This document shows positions 1-6,883 of a stretch of 19,953 nucleotides of DNA, piece by piece (position 1 is the stretch's first letter; each line of letters opens with the position of its first letter). This DNA comes from Paracoccaceae bacterium (GTDB lineage: Bacteria; Pseudomonadota; Alphaproteobacteria; Rhodobacterales; Rhodobacteraceae), in NCBI GenBank assembly GCA_019090405.1, contig JAHRVZ010000306.1, positions 1-19,953 on the forward strand. Direction: 5' to 3'. The notes beneath the pieces are model-generated. The model did no database searches. It saw nothing but the letters and a program-made list of their open reading frames with translations, and was not told the origin of the DNA. The position numbers and the translations under genes are program-made.

Positions 1-2
1 GA

Positions 3-623
3 CTGGCGATGTCTTTGGTGCGCGCGCGGCGCAACACCGAAGGTGTCAGCGCCTGGACCAAAGTAACCAAAATGGAGGGCGCGACGCCGGACGACACGAT
101 TGAGCTGGCAGATGCACAAATCCGCGTCGGGGACTGGGACGATGCCGAAAAAACACTGGATTCGGTTCCACCAACCCATGAAACCTTCAAACGCTACCGA
201 CTTGAGGCCATGGTTGCCGATGCCAATCAAGAATGGAGCACCGCGGACAGTTTTTATGAAACCGCCGTCGGTCTCACCACTCGGCCAGCCAGCGTTATGA
301 ACAACTGGGGATATTCTAAACTGACCCGTGGTGACTATTCAGAAGCTGAACGCTTGTTCGGTGAATCGATCCGACAGGACCAGTCCCTGTTCACAGCCAA
401 AAACAATCTGGTTTTGGCCCGTGGCGCCCAACGCAATTATACCCTGCCCATTATCCCGATGGACCAAACAGAACGCGCCCAATTGTTGCATACTTTGGCA
501 TTGTCGGCGATCAAGCAGGGTGACGTTGAAACCGGAAAAAGCCTTTTGCGTGAATCCATCGACACCCATCCGCAGCATTTCGAGCAAGCAGTGGATTCCT
601 TGCAAGCTCTTGAAAACAGCTAA
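3..623 (+). CDS. TPR-repeat protein of the Tad pilus cluster, 5' end missing
   Basis: The reading frame is open to the left edge, and the first in-frame ATG is at 9, giving 204 residues. No signal peptide is visible, so the true N-terminus probably lies outside the window. The protein is built of degenerate helix-turn-helix pairs with tetratricopeptide spacing. Numbering from that ATG, these fall at about residues 28-57, 62-91, 95-128 and 158-190; the clearest has NNWGY...GDYSEAE...ES. TPR proteins of the TadD type sit next to the secretion genes of Tad/Flp pili and are thought to help place or assemble the machinery in the envelope. The stop lies 6 nt before the prepilin peptidase, which supports one operon. 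A TPR class is fairly sure; the Tad role is inferred from the neighbours. Confidence 0.8.
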   Translation: MAMSLVRARRNTEGVSAWTKVTKMEGATPDDTIELADAQIRVGDWDDAEKTLDSVPPTHETFKRYRLEAMVADANQEWSTADSFYETAVGLTTRPASVMNNWGYSKLTRGDYSEAERLFGESIRQDQSLFTAKNNLVLARGAQRNYTLPIIPMDQTERAQLLHTLALSAIKQGDVETGKSLLRESIDTHPQHFEQAVDSLQALENS

Positions 624-629
624 AGTCTG

Positions 630-1124
630 GTGTCAATTTCCGCGTCAGCAGCAATGTGGTTTCTGCCATTCGTATTGCCAATCTGCTTTTACGTCGCCTT
701 TAAAGATCTGAGCGAGATGCGGATTCCCAATCAGGCGGTTTTACTGCTTGCAGCGGTATTCGTTGTGATCGGCCTGTTTGTGTTGCCTTTTTACGGCTAT
801 GGCATGGGCTTGATCCGACTGGGTGTCGTTTTGGTTCTTGGCATCATGCTGAATGCCGCCGGAGCAATTGGTGCCGGAGATGCCAAGTTTGCGGCGGCAG
901 CGGCACCCTTTATCGCACCTGCCGATTTACGCCTGTTGCTGGTCATTTTTGCGGCCAATTTACTGGCCGCTTTTGCCACGCACCGGATGGCCAAATACAC
1001 CCCACTGCGCCAAATTGCACCCGGCTGGAAAAGCTGGGACATGGGATGGAAATTTCCAATGGGCCTTTCGCTGGGCGGAACGCTGGGAATTTATTTGTTA
1101 ATGGGGTCCATTTACGGATCTTGA
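630..1124 (+). CDS. cpaA: A24-family prepilin peptidase (CpaA/TadV type)
   Basis: Small integral-membrane aspartic peptidase that removes the leader peptide from Flp-type prepilins at the inner membrane. The 164 residues are almost all hydrophobic helices. Both catalytic aspartates of the family are present: D26 in the segment FKDLSEMRIPN, and D84 in the GAGD version of the GxGD motif (residues 81-84). The length matches short CpaA/TadV enzymes, which lack the N-methyltransferase domain of PilD. The start is GTG, 6 nt after the TPR gene stop, with only a poor ribosome-binding site; an ATG at 654 (residue 9) is the alternative. Close spacing suggests translational coupling with the upstream gene. 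The enzyme family is secure; the assignment to a Tad pilus rests on size and context. Confidence 0.9.
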   Translation: MSISASAAMWFLPFVLPICFYVAFKDLSEMRIPNQAVLLLAAVFVVIGLFVLPFYGYGMGLIRLGVVLVLGIMLNAAGAIGAGDAKFAAAAAPFIAPADLRLLLVIFAANLLAAFATHRMAKYTPLRQIAPGWKSWDMGWKFPMGLSLGGTLGIYLLMGSIYGS

Positions 1125-1148
1125 CCTCCAAAACCCGTCAAAAGCACT

Positions 1149-1154
1149 TATAAT
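1149..1154 (+). promoter_or_regulatory. Perfect -10 hexamer (TATAAT), possible promoter for the AAA+ ATPase gene
   Basis: The 157-bp gap between the prepilin peptidase and the ATPase contains TATAAT at 1149-1154. No good -35 lies at 16-18 nt: the TTGACC at 1121-1126 is 22 nt away, so an activator would be needed if this is a promoter. It would give a leader of about 120 nt. A gap this long inside an otherwise tight cluster fits separate expression of the ATPase gene, but the call is weak. Confidence 0.25.
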
Positions 1155-1281
1155 CCAGCCAAAGTAGCCTGTTCCGCCCTGCTAATGCCACATTAACCGA
1201 TCATTTTACCAAACGAACTGATCGTCGAACACCAATGAACCGAACGCATAATAGCACCGAAACTGAACACAGGCCGTATCG

Positions 1282-2589
1282 ATGAATATGCACGCCAACG
1301 CCGTTATGTCCCCTCCTGCCCCACGCACACTTGAGGACATGAAACTGCCTCCAGTAATGATGCGGGATATTCTGCTGAAAACCATATTCCGCAAGAATAT
1401 CGACATGGTCAGCGATTTGAGCCTGGCGATTTGCCTGCCCAATACCGTGACCCAGGAACTTGTCGATATGGCGCGTGAACAACGCCTGCTTGAGGCGACG
1501 GGTACGCTTAATGCCAACAATGGCAACGAAATGGGATATCAACTGACCGATCAGGGCAGGAACCGCGCGCTGGATGCTCTTAGCCAATCCGAGTATTTTG
1601 GCGCAATGCCGGTTCCGTTGGCGGTCTACAAAGAACAGGTCGAACGGCAGTCGATCAGGAACATCCAGGTCACCCGCGATCAATTGAGCAATGCCATGGG
1701 TCATCTGATCCTGCCCAATACACTGCTGGATCAACTTGGGCCTGCCATCAGCGCCGGACGCTCGATTCTGATGTATGGCCCTCCGGGCAATGGTAAATCG
1801 TCGATATCAAATGGTATTCGGGATGCGCTGGGGGACAAGGTTTATGTGCCGCGCGCCATCGAATACGCGGGGCAAGTTATCACCGTCTATGACCCGGTTG
1901 TTCACAACAAGGTCGATGAATATTCAGATGACCCCACGGTGCTGCGACGCGCGAAACGGTTTGATTTACGATATGTCTGCTGCGATAGACCCACAGTTGT
2001 CACCGGTGGTGAATTGTCGCTTAAAATGCTGGATTTGGTCTATAATCCAACGGCGAAAACCTATCAGGCTCCTTTGCAGCTCAAATCTACTGGTGGCGTT
2101 TTTATTGTGGATGACCTTGGTCGTCAGGAAGAATCCCCACAGGCGCTGATCAACCGCTGGATTGTTCCGCTTGAAGAAAACAAAGACATTCTTGGCTTGC
2201 AGTCAGGCGAAAAATTCGAAGTGCCCTTTGACACATTGGTAATCTTCTCGACCAACTTCCACCCAAATGACATTTTTGACCAGGCTGCATTGCGTCGGAT
2301 ATTTTTTAAGATCAAGATTGATGGCCCAAATCAGGAAAACTTTCTTAAGATATTTGCTTTGGTGGCACGCCACAAAGGCATAGCACTGGATGAACCGACG
2401 CTGGTGCATCTTCTGAAAAAGAAATACCCGACAATCGACAACATCTACGCGAATTATCAGCCGGTTTTTCTGATCGACCAGATGATTTCAATCTGCGAAT
2501 TCGAAGGCATTCCATACCAGATGTCACCAGAACTGATTGACCGGGCATGGGCCAACATGTTCGTGAAAGACGAAATAATCGTCAAATGA
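1282..2589 (+). CDS. AAA+ ATPase of the Tad-cluster type
   Basis: 435-residue cytoplasmic ATPase. The P-loop is GPPGNGKS (166-173), the Walker B segment is FIVDDLG (D277, D278), a sensor-1 asparagine is likely in IFSTNFHP (N325), and an arginine-finger-like pair lies in ALRRI (R338/R339). Residues about 25-100 look like a winged-helix domain ending in QLTDQGRNRALDAL. I recall related proteins of this layout beside Tad pilus genes in rhodobacters, where they are annotated only as AAA ATPase or predicted chaperone-like ATPase. It is not the TadA/CpaF secretion ATPase, because the domain order and motifs differ. The chosen ATG has a weak Shine-Dalgarno; a second in-frame ATG is two codons later. 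The gene ends in ATGA, so a following start codon overlaps its stop. ATPase activity is confident; the substrate is unknown. Confidence 0.85.
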   Translation: MNMHANAVMSPPAPRTLEDMKLPPVMMRDILLKTIFRKNIDMVSDLSLAICLPNTVTQELVDMAREQRLLEATGTLNANNGNEMGYQLTDQGRNRALDALSQSEYFGAMPVPLAVYKEQVERQSIRNIQVTRDQLSNAMGHLILPNTLLDQLGPAISAGRSILMYGPPGNGKSSISNGIRDALGDKVYVPRAIEYAGQVITVYDPVVHNKVDEYSDDPTVLRRAKRFDLRYVCCDRPTVVTGGELSLKMLDLVYNPTAKTYQAPLQLKSTGGVFIVDDLGRQEESPQALINRWIVPLEENKDILGLQSGEKFEVPFDTLVIFSTNFHPNDIFDQAALRRIFFKIKIDGPNQENFLKIFALVARHKGIALDEPTLVHLLKKKYPTIDNIYANYQPVFLIDQMISICEFEGIPYQMSPELIDRAWANMFVKDEIIVK

Positions 2590-2767
2590 GCGAAGATGCA
2601 GACGGCGTACGTCCCCAAAAATCGCGATTGTCTTTCGTTATCTGACGGATCAACCGCTGATCCGGACGCGGCTTGCAGGTCAAGGTGTTGATCTCTCGAC
2701 TAGTCACATGAAATACAGCTATGACCAGACCGGTGTTGGATTGAGTTGGCAACGCCAGATCGTTTGA
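2586..2767 (+). pseudogene. Possible frame-disrupted remnant of an outer-membrane beta-barrel gene
   Basis: An ATG at 2586 overlaps the ATPase stop (ATGA) and reads about 19 codons to a stop. A different frame is open from 2579 to a TGA at 2765-2767, and from 2621 it encodes 48 protein-like residues starting IAIVFRYLTDQP and ending GVGLSWQRQIV. The two frames would join through a one-base change in the CCCCAAAAA run at 2613-2621. The alternating polar/aromatic tail resembles the last strands of an outer-membrane barrel such as the Slam/DUF560 type, but it is much too short to be one. It may be the two ends of a deleted gene, or chance. Both the open frame and its length are weak evidence on their own. 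Confidence 0.3.
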
Positions 2768-2790
2768 ATCCGCGCGAGGGTTGACGTGTT

Positions 2791-2816
2791 GGGAGCCTCC
2801 GGCGGGAGTATTTTTT
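2791..2816 (+). terminator. Short GC hairpin with T-tract after the Tad-cluster end
   Basis: CTCC (2797-2800) pairs with GGAG (2805-2808) across the loop GGCG and is followed by TATTTTTT (2809-2816). The stem is only 4 bp, so on its own this is a weak intrinsic terminator. I recall the core CCTCCGGCGGGAGTATTT as recurring between genes in many Rhodobacteraceae, which would make it a family-specific repeat or terminator element. It separates the Tad-related genes from the helicase gene. Confidence 0.45.
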
Positions 2817-2857
2817 ACGAGAAGAATTAGCAAGAAAAACACTTTAGACTGCTTCGT

Positions 2858-5263
2858 ATGGTTATTCTGCCTGATTCATTTCACGATTGGTTTGCCTCAA
2901 AGGGCTGGTCCATCCATCCGCATCAACGGGCCCTGTTGAGACGTGCAGATGATCCCGCCACGTTGCTTATTGCACCGACCGGTGGAGGCAAGACGATGGC
3001 CGGCTTTTTGCCGACTTTGGCCGATATCGCACAGAACCCGCATGACGGGCTGCACACCCTGTATATTTCGCCTCTTAAGGCGTTAGCCGCTGATATAAAA
3101 CGTAACTTGCGCACGCCGGTCGAGGAATTGAACTTGCCGATCCGCATTGAGGATCGCACCGGTGATACATCAGCGACCCGAAAGAAGCGCCAACGCGCTG
3201 ATCCTCCGCATATCCTGCTGACCACCCCTGAGAGTCTGGCGCTTTTGATCTCGTACGAGGACGCGCCGCGCATGTTCGCCGGATTGAAACGTGTCGTCGT
3301 GGACGAGATTCACGCGCTGGCTGAGAGTAAGCGCGGCGATCAGCTGATGCTGGCGCTGGCGCGTTTGCAAACCCTCTGCCCCGATCTGCGCCGCGTTGGC
3401 CTTTCAGCCACGGTAGAGGACCCGGATGCCATTGCGCATTTGTTGGCACGGCACCCGGATCGTTGCGAAATTTTGCTGGCTGACCCCGGTCCGCCGCCTG
3501 AAATTTCAATGTTAAAGACCAAAGAAAAACCGCCGTGGTCAGGCGGTGGTGCGGCTTATTCCGTCCCGGCGGTTCTGGAACAAATCCATAAGCACAAGAC
3601 AACGCTTATCTTTCATAACACCCGCGCACAGGCCGAAATATATTTCCACAATTTGTGGCTGGCGAACGACGAAGGTCTTGCCATTGGCATTCACCACGGA
3701 AGTCTGGACCGACAACGCCGCGAGCGGATCGAGGCGGCGATGGTACGCGGTGAATTGCGCGCGATTGTCTGCACCGGCAGTCTTGATCTGGGCATCGACT
3801 GGGGTGATGTCGATCTAGTGATACAGATCGGCGCCCCCAAGAACGTCAAACGGTTGGTGCAAAGGATCGGCCGAGCCAATCATCAGTACAATGCGCCGTC
3901 AAAGGCGTTACTGGTCCCTGCAAATAGGTTTGAGGTTGTGGAATGTATCGCTGCTCTTGAGGCCGTTAAAGCAGGCGATCTGGATGGAGAGCCGCGCGGG
4001 TCGGGACCACGGGATGTATTGTGTCAACATATCCTGATCACCGCCTGCGCCGGGCCGTTTGCCGCCGATGATCTTTACCGCGAAGTCACCAGTGCCGGGG
4101 CTTACTCGGCCCTCAGCCGGGTTGAGTTTGACGATTGCCTGGATTTTTGCGCAACCGGGGGCTATGCCCTGCGCGCCTATGACAAATGGCAACGATTGTT
4201 GCAGCGCGATGATGGGGTATGGCAATTACGCGATCCCCGCAGCTCTCAGCGTATTCGCATGAATTTGGGTACAATACAGGATGCTGATCTGCTCAAAGTG
4301 CGTCTGCGACGTAGTCGTGGGGGCAAACCGCTGGGCGAAATTGAAGAGAGCTTTGCCGCGTCGCTGACCCCTGGTGATACGTTTTTGATTGGCGGTCAGA
4401 TCGTGCGCTTTGAAGGCGTGCGCGAGATGACGGTCGAAGTCACGCGCCGCGCCGACAAGAAGCCCAAGATCGCCACATTCTCGGGCACTAAATTCGCCAC
4501 ATCGACTCAGCTAAGCGCGCGAATTCTTGACATATTCGCGCAAGAAAGCTGGCCACAACTGCCGGGCCACACCGCCGATTGGCTGGCGCTGCAACGTCGG
4601 GTGTCAAGATTGCCGCAACAGGGTCGATTGCTGATCGAAAGTTTCCCCCATGACGGCCGCGAACATACCTGTGTCTATGGTTTTGCAGGCCGCAACGCGC
4701 AGCAAACGCTTGGTTTATTGCTGACCAAAAGGCTGGAAGAATTGGGCCTGAACCCATTGGGTTTTGTTGCGACCGATTATGCTACGCTGATTTGGGGACT
4801 GGATGCGCTGACCGATGCCAAACCGCTTTTTGACCTTAAAGCGTTGCGTGAGGGGCTTGAGGGGTGGCTGGCAGGAAACGCGGTGATGAAACGCAGTTTT
4901 CGCGCTGTGGCCACCATCGCTGGCTTGATTGAACGCAACACGCCTTCGACACGCAAATCAGGGCGGCAGGCGACCTTTTCGTCGGATATTCTTTACGACA
5001 CATTACTGAAATACGATCCTGACCATCTGATGATGCAGATCACCCGGACCGAAGCCTTGCGTGGTCTTGTCGATTTTGGCCGGATCGAGGAAATGGCCAA
5101 CCGGGTTGGTGACCGGATTGATCTTGTGCGACTGGACGGTGTAACCCCATTGGCCGCGCCTCTTTTCCTTGAGATGGGCAAGGTTCCCGTCAAGGGCGCA
5201 GCCGAAGAGCGGCTTTTGGCGGAAGAGGCACGTGCTTTGATGCTGGCCGCTGGAATTGCCTAG
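2858..5263 (+). CDS. Ligase-associated DNA damage response DEXH-box helicase (Lhr-like)
   Basis: 801-residue superfamily 2 DNA helicase related to the core of Lhr. The motifs appear in order: APTGGGKT (39-46, Walker A), TTPESL (122-127), DEIH (149-152, Walker B), SAT (183-185), CTGSLDLGIDWGDVDLV (305-321) and QRIGRANH (335-342). After the two RecA domains come the winged-helix and long C-terminal segments typical of the family. Such helicases are usually clustered with an ATP-dependent DNA ligase, a beta-CASP exonuclease and PdeM, and are thought to act in repair. Here only pdeM follows, 51 nt downstream. The ATG at 2858 directly precedes a canonical N-terminus (VILPDSFHDWFASKGW), but no clear ribosome-binding site is visible. 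Family assignment is strong; the exact DNA substrate is not evident from sequence. Confidence 0.93.
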   Translation: MVILPDSFHDWFASKGWSIHPHQRALLRRADDPATLLIAPTGGGKTMAGFLPTLADIAQNPHDGLHTLYISPLKALAADIKRNLRTPVEELNLPIRIEDRTGDTSATRKKRQRADPPHILLTTPESLALLISYEDAPRMFAGLKRVVVDEIHALAESKRGDQLMLALARLQTLCPDLRRVGLSATVEDPDAIAHLLARHPDRCEILLADPGPPPEISMLKTKEKPPWSGGGAAYSVPAVLEQIHKHKTTLIFHNTRAQAEIYFHNLWLANDEGLAIGIHHGSLDRQRRERIEAAMVRGELRAIVCTGSLDLGIDWGDVDLVIQIGAPKNVKRLVQRIGRANHQYNAPSKALLVPANRFEVVECIAALEAVKAGDLDGEPRGSGPRDVLCQHILITACAGPFAADDLYREVTSAGAYSALSRVEFDDCLDFCATGGYALRAYDKWQRLLQRDDGVWQLRDPRSSQRIRMNLGTIQDADLLKVRLRRSRGGKPLGEIEESFAASLTPGDTFLIGGQIVRFEGVREMTVEVTRRADKKPKIATFSGTKFATSTQLSARILDIFAQESWPQLPGHTADWLALQRRVSRLPQQGRLLIESFPHDGREHTCVYGFAGRNAQQTLGLLLTKRLEELGLNPLGFVATDYATLIWGLDALTDAKPLFDLKALREGLEGWLAGNAVMKRSFRAVATIAGLIERNTPSTRKSGRQATFSSDILYDTLLKYDPDHLMMQITRTEALRGLVDFGRIEEMANRVGDRIDLVRLDGVTPLAAPLFLEMGKVPVKGAAEERLLAEEARALMLAAGIA

Positions 5264-5314
5264 CCTGTTGCGGATTGACCTTGCAATTTTGGCACCAATC
5301 AGCAACCAAAACAC

Positions 5315-5977
5315 ATGGATGGGCATAATTTCACGCTTGCGGGTACGCAATTGGTTGCGCTTGGGTCTGGTGCCCTGTGGTGGCCAGAAGAGCGGTTGTT
5401 TTGCGTGTCTGACCTGCACCTTGGCAAATCCGAGCGTATTGCCCGTCGCGGTGGCGCTGTCCTGCCACCTTATGACACGCGCGACACGCTGAACCGGTTG
5501 GCCGCCGATCTGGCCCGAACCAATGCGCAAATTGTTGTCTGTCTTGGGGACAGTTTTGACGATGTGGGAGCCGCCCAAGCATTGCCCGAAGAAGAACGAT
5601 TGTGGATTTCCCGACTTCAGGCCGGGCGACGTTGGGTTTGGATCGAAGGCAATCACGATCCGGGGCCGGTTTCGCTTGGTGGGACGCATCTGGCCGAACT
5701 GCCATTGCAGCCTTTGACCTTTCGCCACATTGCCCACCCCCTGGCCAGTGGTGAAATTTCAGGCCATTATCACCCCAAGGCCGAGGTTCGAACCCGCGTC
5801 AAAACCATATCACGCCCGGCGTTTCTTGCCGATAGCGACCGAGTAGTTTTGCCGTCCTACGGCACCTATACAGGGGGGCTAAGGTCGAGTGATGCAACGC
5901 TCACTTCGCTGATGCGCCCCGAGGCCGTGGCAATTCTGACCGGACGCAATGTTCATGCAATTCCAATGCCGCGCTAA
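5315..5977 (+). CDS. pdeM: Ligase-associated DNA damage response endonuclease PdeM
   Basis: 220-residue calcineurin-like metallophosphoesterase. The metal ligands are seen in VSDLHLGKSERIARRGG (D33, H35), CLGDSFDD (D79), EGNHD (N113, H114) and SGHYHPK (H151, H153). PdeM is the nuclease/phosphodiesterase member of the ligase-associated repair cluster and normally accompanies the DEXH-box helicase, as it does here 51 nt upstream. The segment SDLHLGKSERIARRGG is characteristic of the family. The start ATG gives the usual short N-terminus before the first metal motif; no strong ribosome-binding site precedes it, so translation may depend on the upstream gene. Its stop TAA overlaps by 4 nt the stop of the convergent LytTR gene. 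The identification is confident, but the in vivo substrate is known only by family inference. Confidence 0.92.
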   Translation: MDGHNFTLAGTQLVALGSGALWWPEERLFCVSDLHLGKSERIARRGGAVLPPYDTRDTLNRLAADLARTNAQIVVCLGDSFDDVGAAQALPEEERLWISRLQAGRRWVWIEGNHDPGPVSLGGTHLAELPLQPLTFRHIAHPLASGEISGHYHPKAEVRTRVKTISRPAFLADSDRVVLPSYGTYTGGLRSSDATLTSLMRPEAVAILTGRNVHAIPMPR

Positions 5978-6759
5978 ACGAGTCCGGCAGCCAGAAGATC
6001 AGGTTTGTATTTACGGCTGACCGGAACCAGATCCTGATTTGAAATCCGCAAGAATATGCGCCCTGAGACGCGCTCTGGCTGAATAATGGCACAGCGTGCG
6101 ACCCAATGTGACCGGTGCGTACAATAGCCTTGAACATCGTCCATCTCATCAATTGCATCCGAAAACCGAAGCCGGATCGTATGGGTCGATTTCATAGTCA
6201 CCACATCAACAAGATGATCGCGTACCGACAACCGCAAAATTGGGCCTTCATAGTCCTCTGGTAATCTACGCGTAAGTCGAGGCTCATCAGAAAGCGATTC
6301 AGATTGGGTCGTATCCGGTTTTCTGGCTTTGTGATAAGGGATTTCTTCAAATCCTGGCAATACTCTTCTGGCGATACATAAGGCTGCGGTGATTACCGCT
6401 ACACTTTGTATATAAAGGATAAAATCTGAATCGAATGATATATTTCCGTATCTAAAGAGCTGCGTCAATACGAAAAGAACAGGTGTAAATACGACGACCA
6501 TAAATGCGACTTTTGTTAAATCGGCCAACACAGGCCGATTCCGCCCAATCAGTTGGTTGACCCACTGGCTGCAAAGTCCGGCCAGGATTGTCGAAATGCT
6601 GATAATCAGAAACCAGTATAGAAATCGGGTGGTAAAACCATGAATAAAGTATGTACCAAATGGCCCCGCCACCGCAGCCAATGCCGAACCAACGACCCAG
6701 ATCGTCAGTCGAATTGGTGAAAACAACTGTGCAAATACTGTTTTTGAATTACGTAACAT
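5974..6759 (-). CDS. Membrane-anchored LytTR DNA-binding domain protein
   Basis: About 261 residues from the ATG at 6759. A TTG at 6795 would add 12 residues, and neither start has a clear ribosome-binding site; I prefer the ATG because it lies just before the first membrane helix. In the ATG numbering, four hydrophobic helices lie near residues 17-38, 45-68, 82-101 and 114-133. A charged linker follows, and then a C-terminal LytTR domain (about 171-261) with ILRLSVRDHLVDVVT, YCTHRSHWVARCAI and the ending VPVSRKYKPDLL. LytTR domains bind DNA. Fused to membrane helices and without a partner kinase, this looks like a one-component sensor-regulator. The gene and its upstream region are visibly more AT-rich than their neighbours. 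Ligand and targets are unknown. Confidence 0.88.
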   Translation of the reverse strand: MLRNSKTVFAQLFSPIRLTIWVVGSALAAVAGPFGTYFIHGFTTRFLYWFLIISISTILAGLCSQWVNQLIGRNRPVLADLTKVAFMVVVFTPVLFVLTQLFRYGNISFDSDFILYIQSVAVITAALCIARRVLPGFEEIPYHKARKPDTTQSESLSDEPRLTRRLPEDYEGPILRLSVRDHLVDVVTMKSTHTIRLRFSDAIDEMDDVQGYCTHRSHWVARCAIIQPERVSGRIFLRISNQDLVPVSRKYKPDLLAAGLV

Positions 6760-6838
6760 GAAGGCAAATAGATTCTTAAAAACTAATTCTACCAATCATG
6801 TAGACCAGACAAGATTTCAGTTCAAACCGCGCGTGCCA

Positions 6839-6855
6839 AAAATGTAAAACATTTT
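6839..6855. repeat. A/T-rich 7-bp inverted repeat upstream of the LytTR gene
   Basis: AAAATGT (6839-6845) and ACATTTT (6849-6855) form a perfect inverted repeat around AAA. It lies between the folD stop and the LytTR start, about 80 bp upstream of the ATG at 6759. With only two G/C pairs in all, it is a poor terminator. A regulator-binding site or part of the AT-rich promoter is more likely. Confidence 0.35.
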
Positions 6856-6883
6856 AATATTCGTTTCCAAAATTGTCATAAAC

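Noticed and set aside
1191..1212. Possible CtrA site upstream of the AAA+ ATPase (TTAACC...TTTTACC)
   Set aside because: The half-site spacing is 8 nt, outside the expected arrangement, and the second half is a poor match.
1201..1734. Minus-strand open frame of 177 codons opposite the AAA+ ATPase start
   Set aside because: The plus-strand ATPase has clear domain structure; the antisense frame is His/Gln/Arg-rich with no family resemblance.
2582..2842. Minus-strand open frame of 86 codons starting with a hydrophobic stretch, opposite the gap after the Tad ATPase
   Set aside because: Its hydrophobic start is the complement of the T/A-rich tail of the terminator-like element, the rest is not protein-like, and the plus-strand frame there looks more like coding sequence.
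5003..5737. Long minus-strand open frame (244 codons) across the helicase end and pdeM
   Set aside because: It is antisense to two clearly recognised genes, is rich in Arg, Gln and Pro without domain signatures, and has no plausible family.
5940..5987. CCGGAC...GTCCGG inverted repeat around the convergent stops as a bidirectional terminator
   Set aside because: The arms are only 6 bp with a loop of 36 nt and no T-tract, so it is not a credible terminator.
6760..6883. LytTR operator repeats upstream of the LytTR gene
   Set aside because: Only one imperfect half-site was found (near 6818) with no second copy at the usual spacing.
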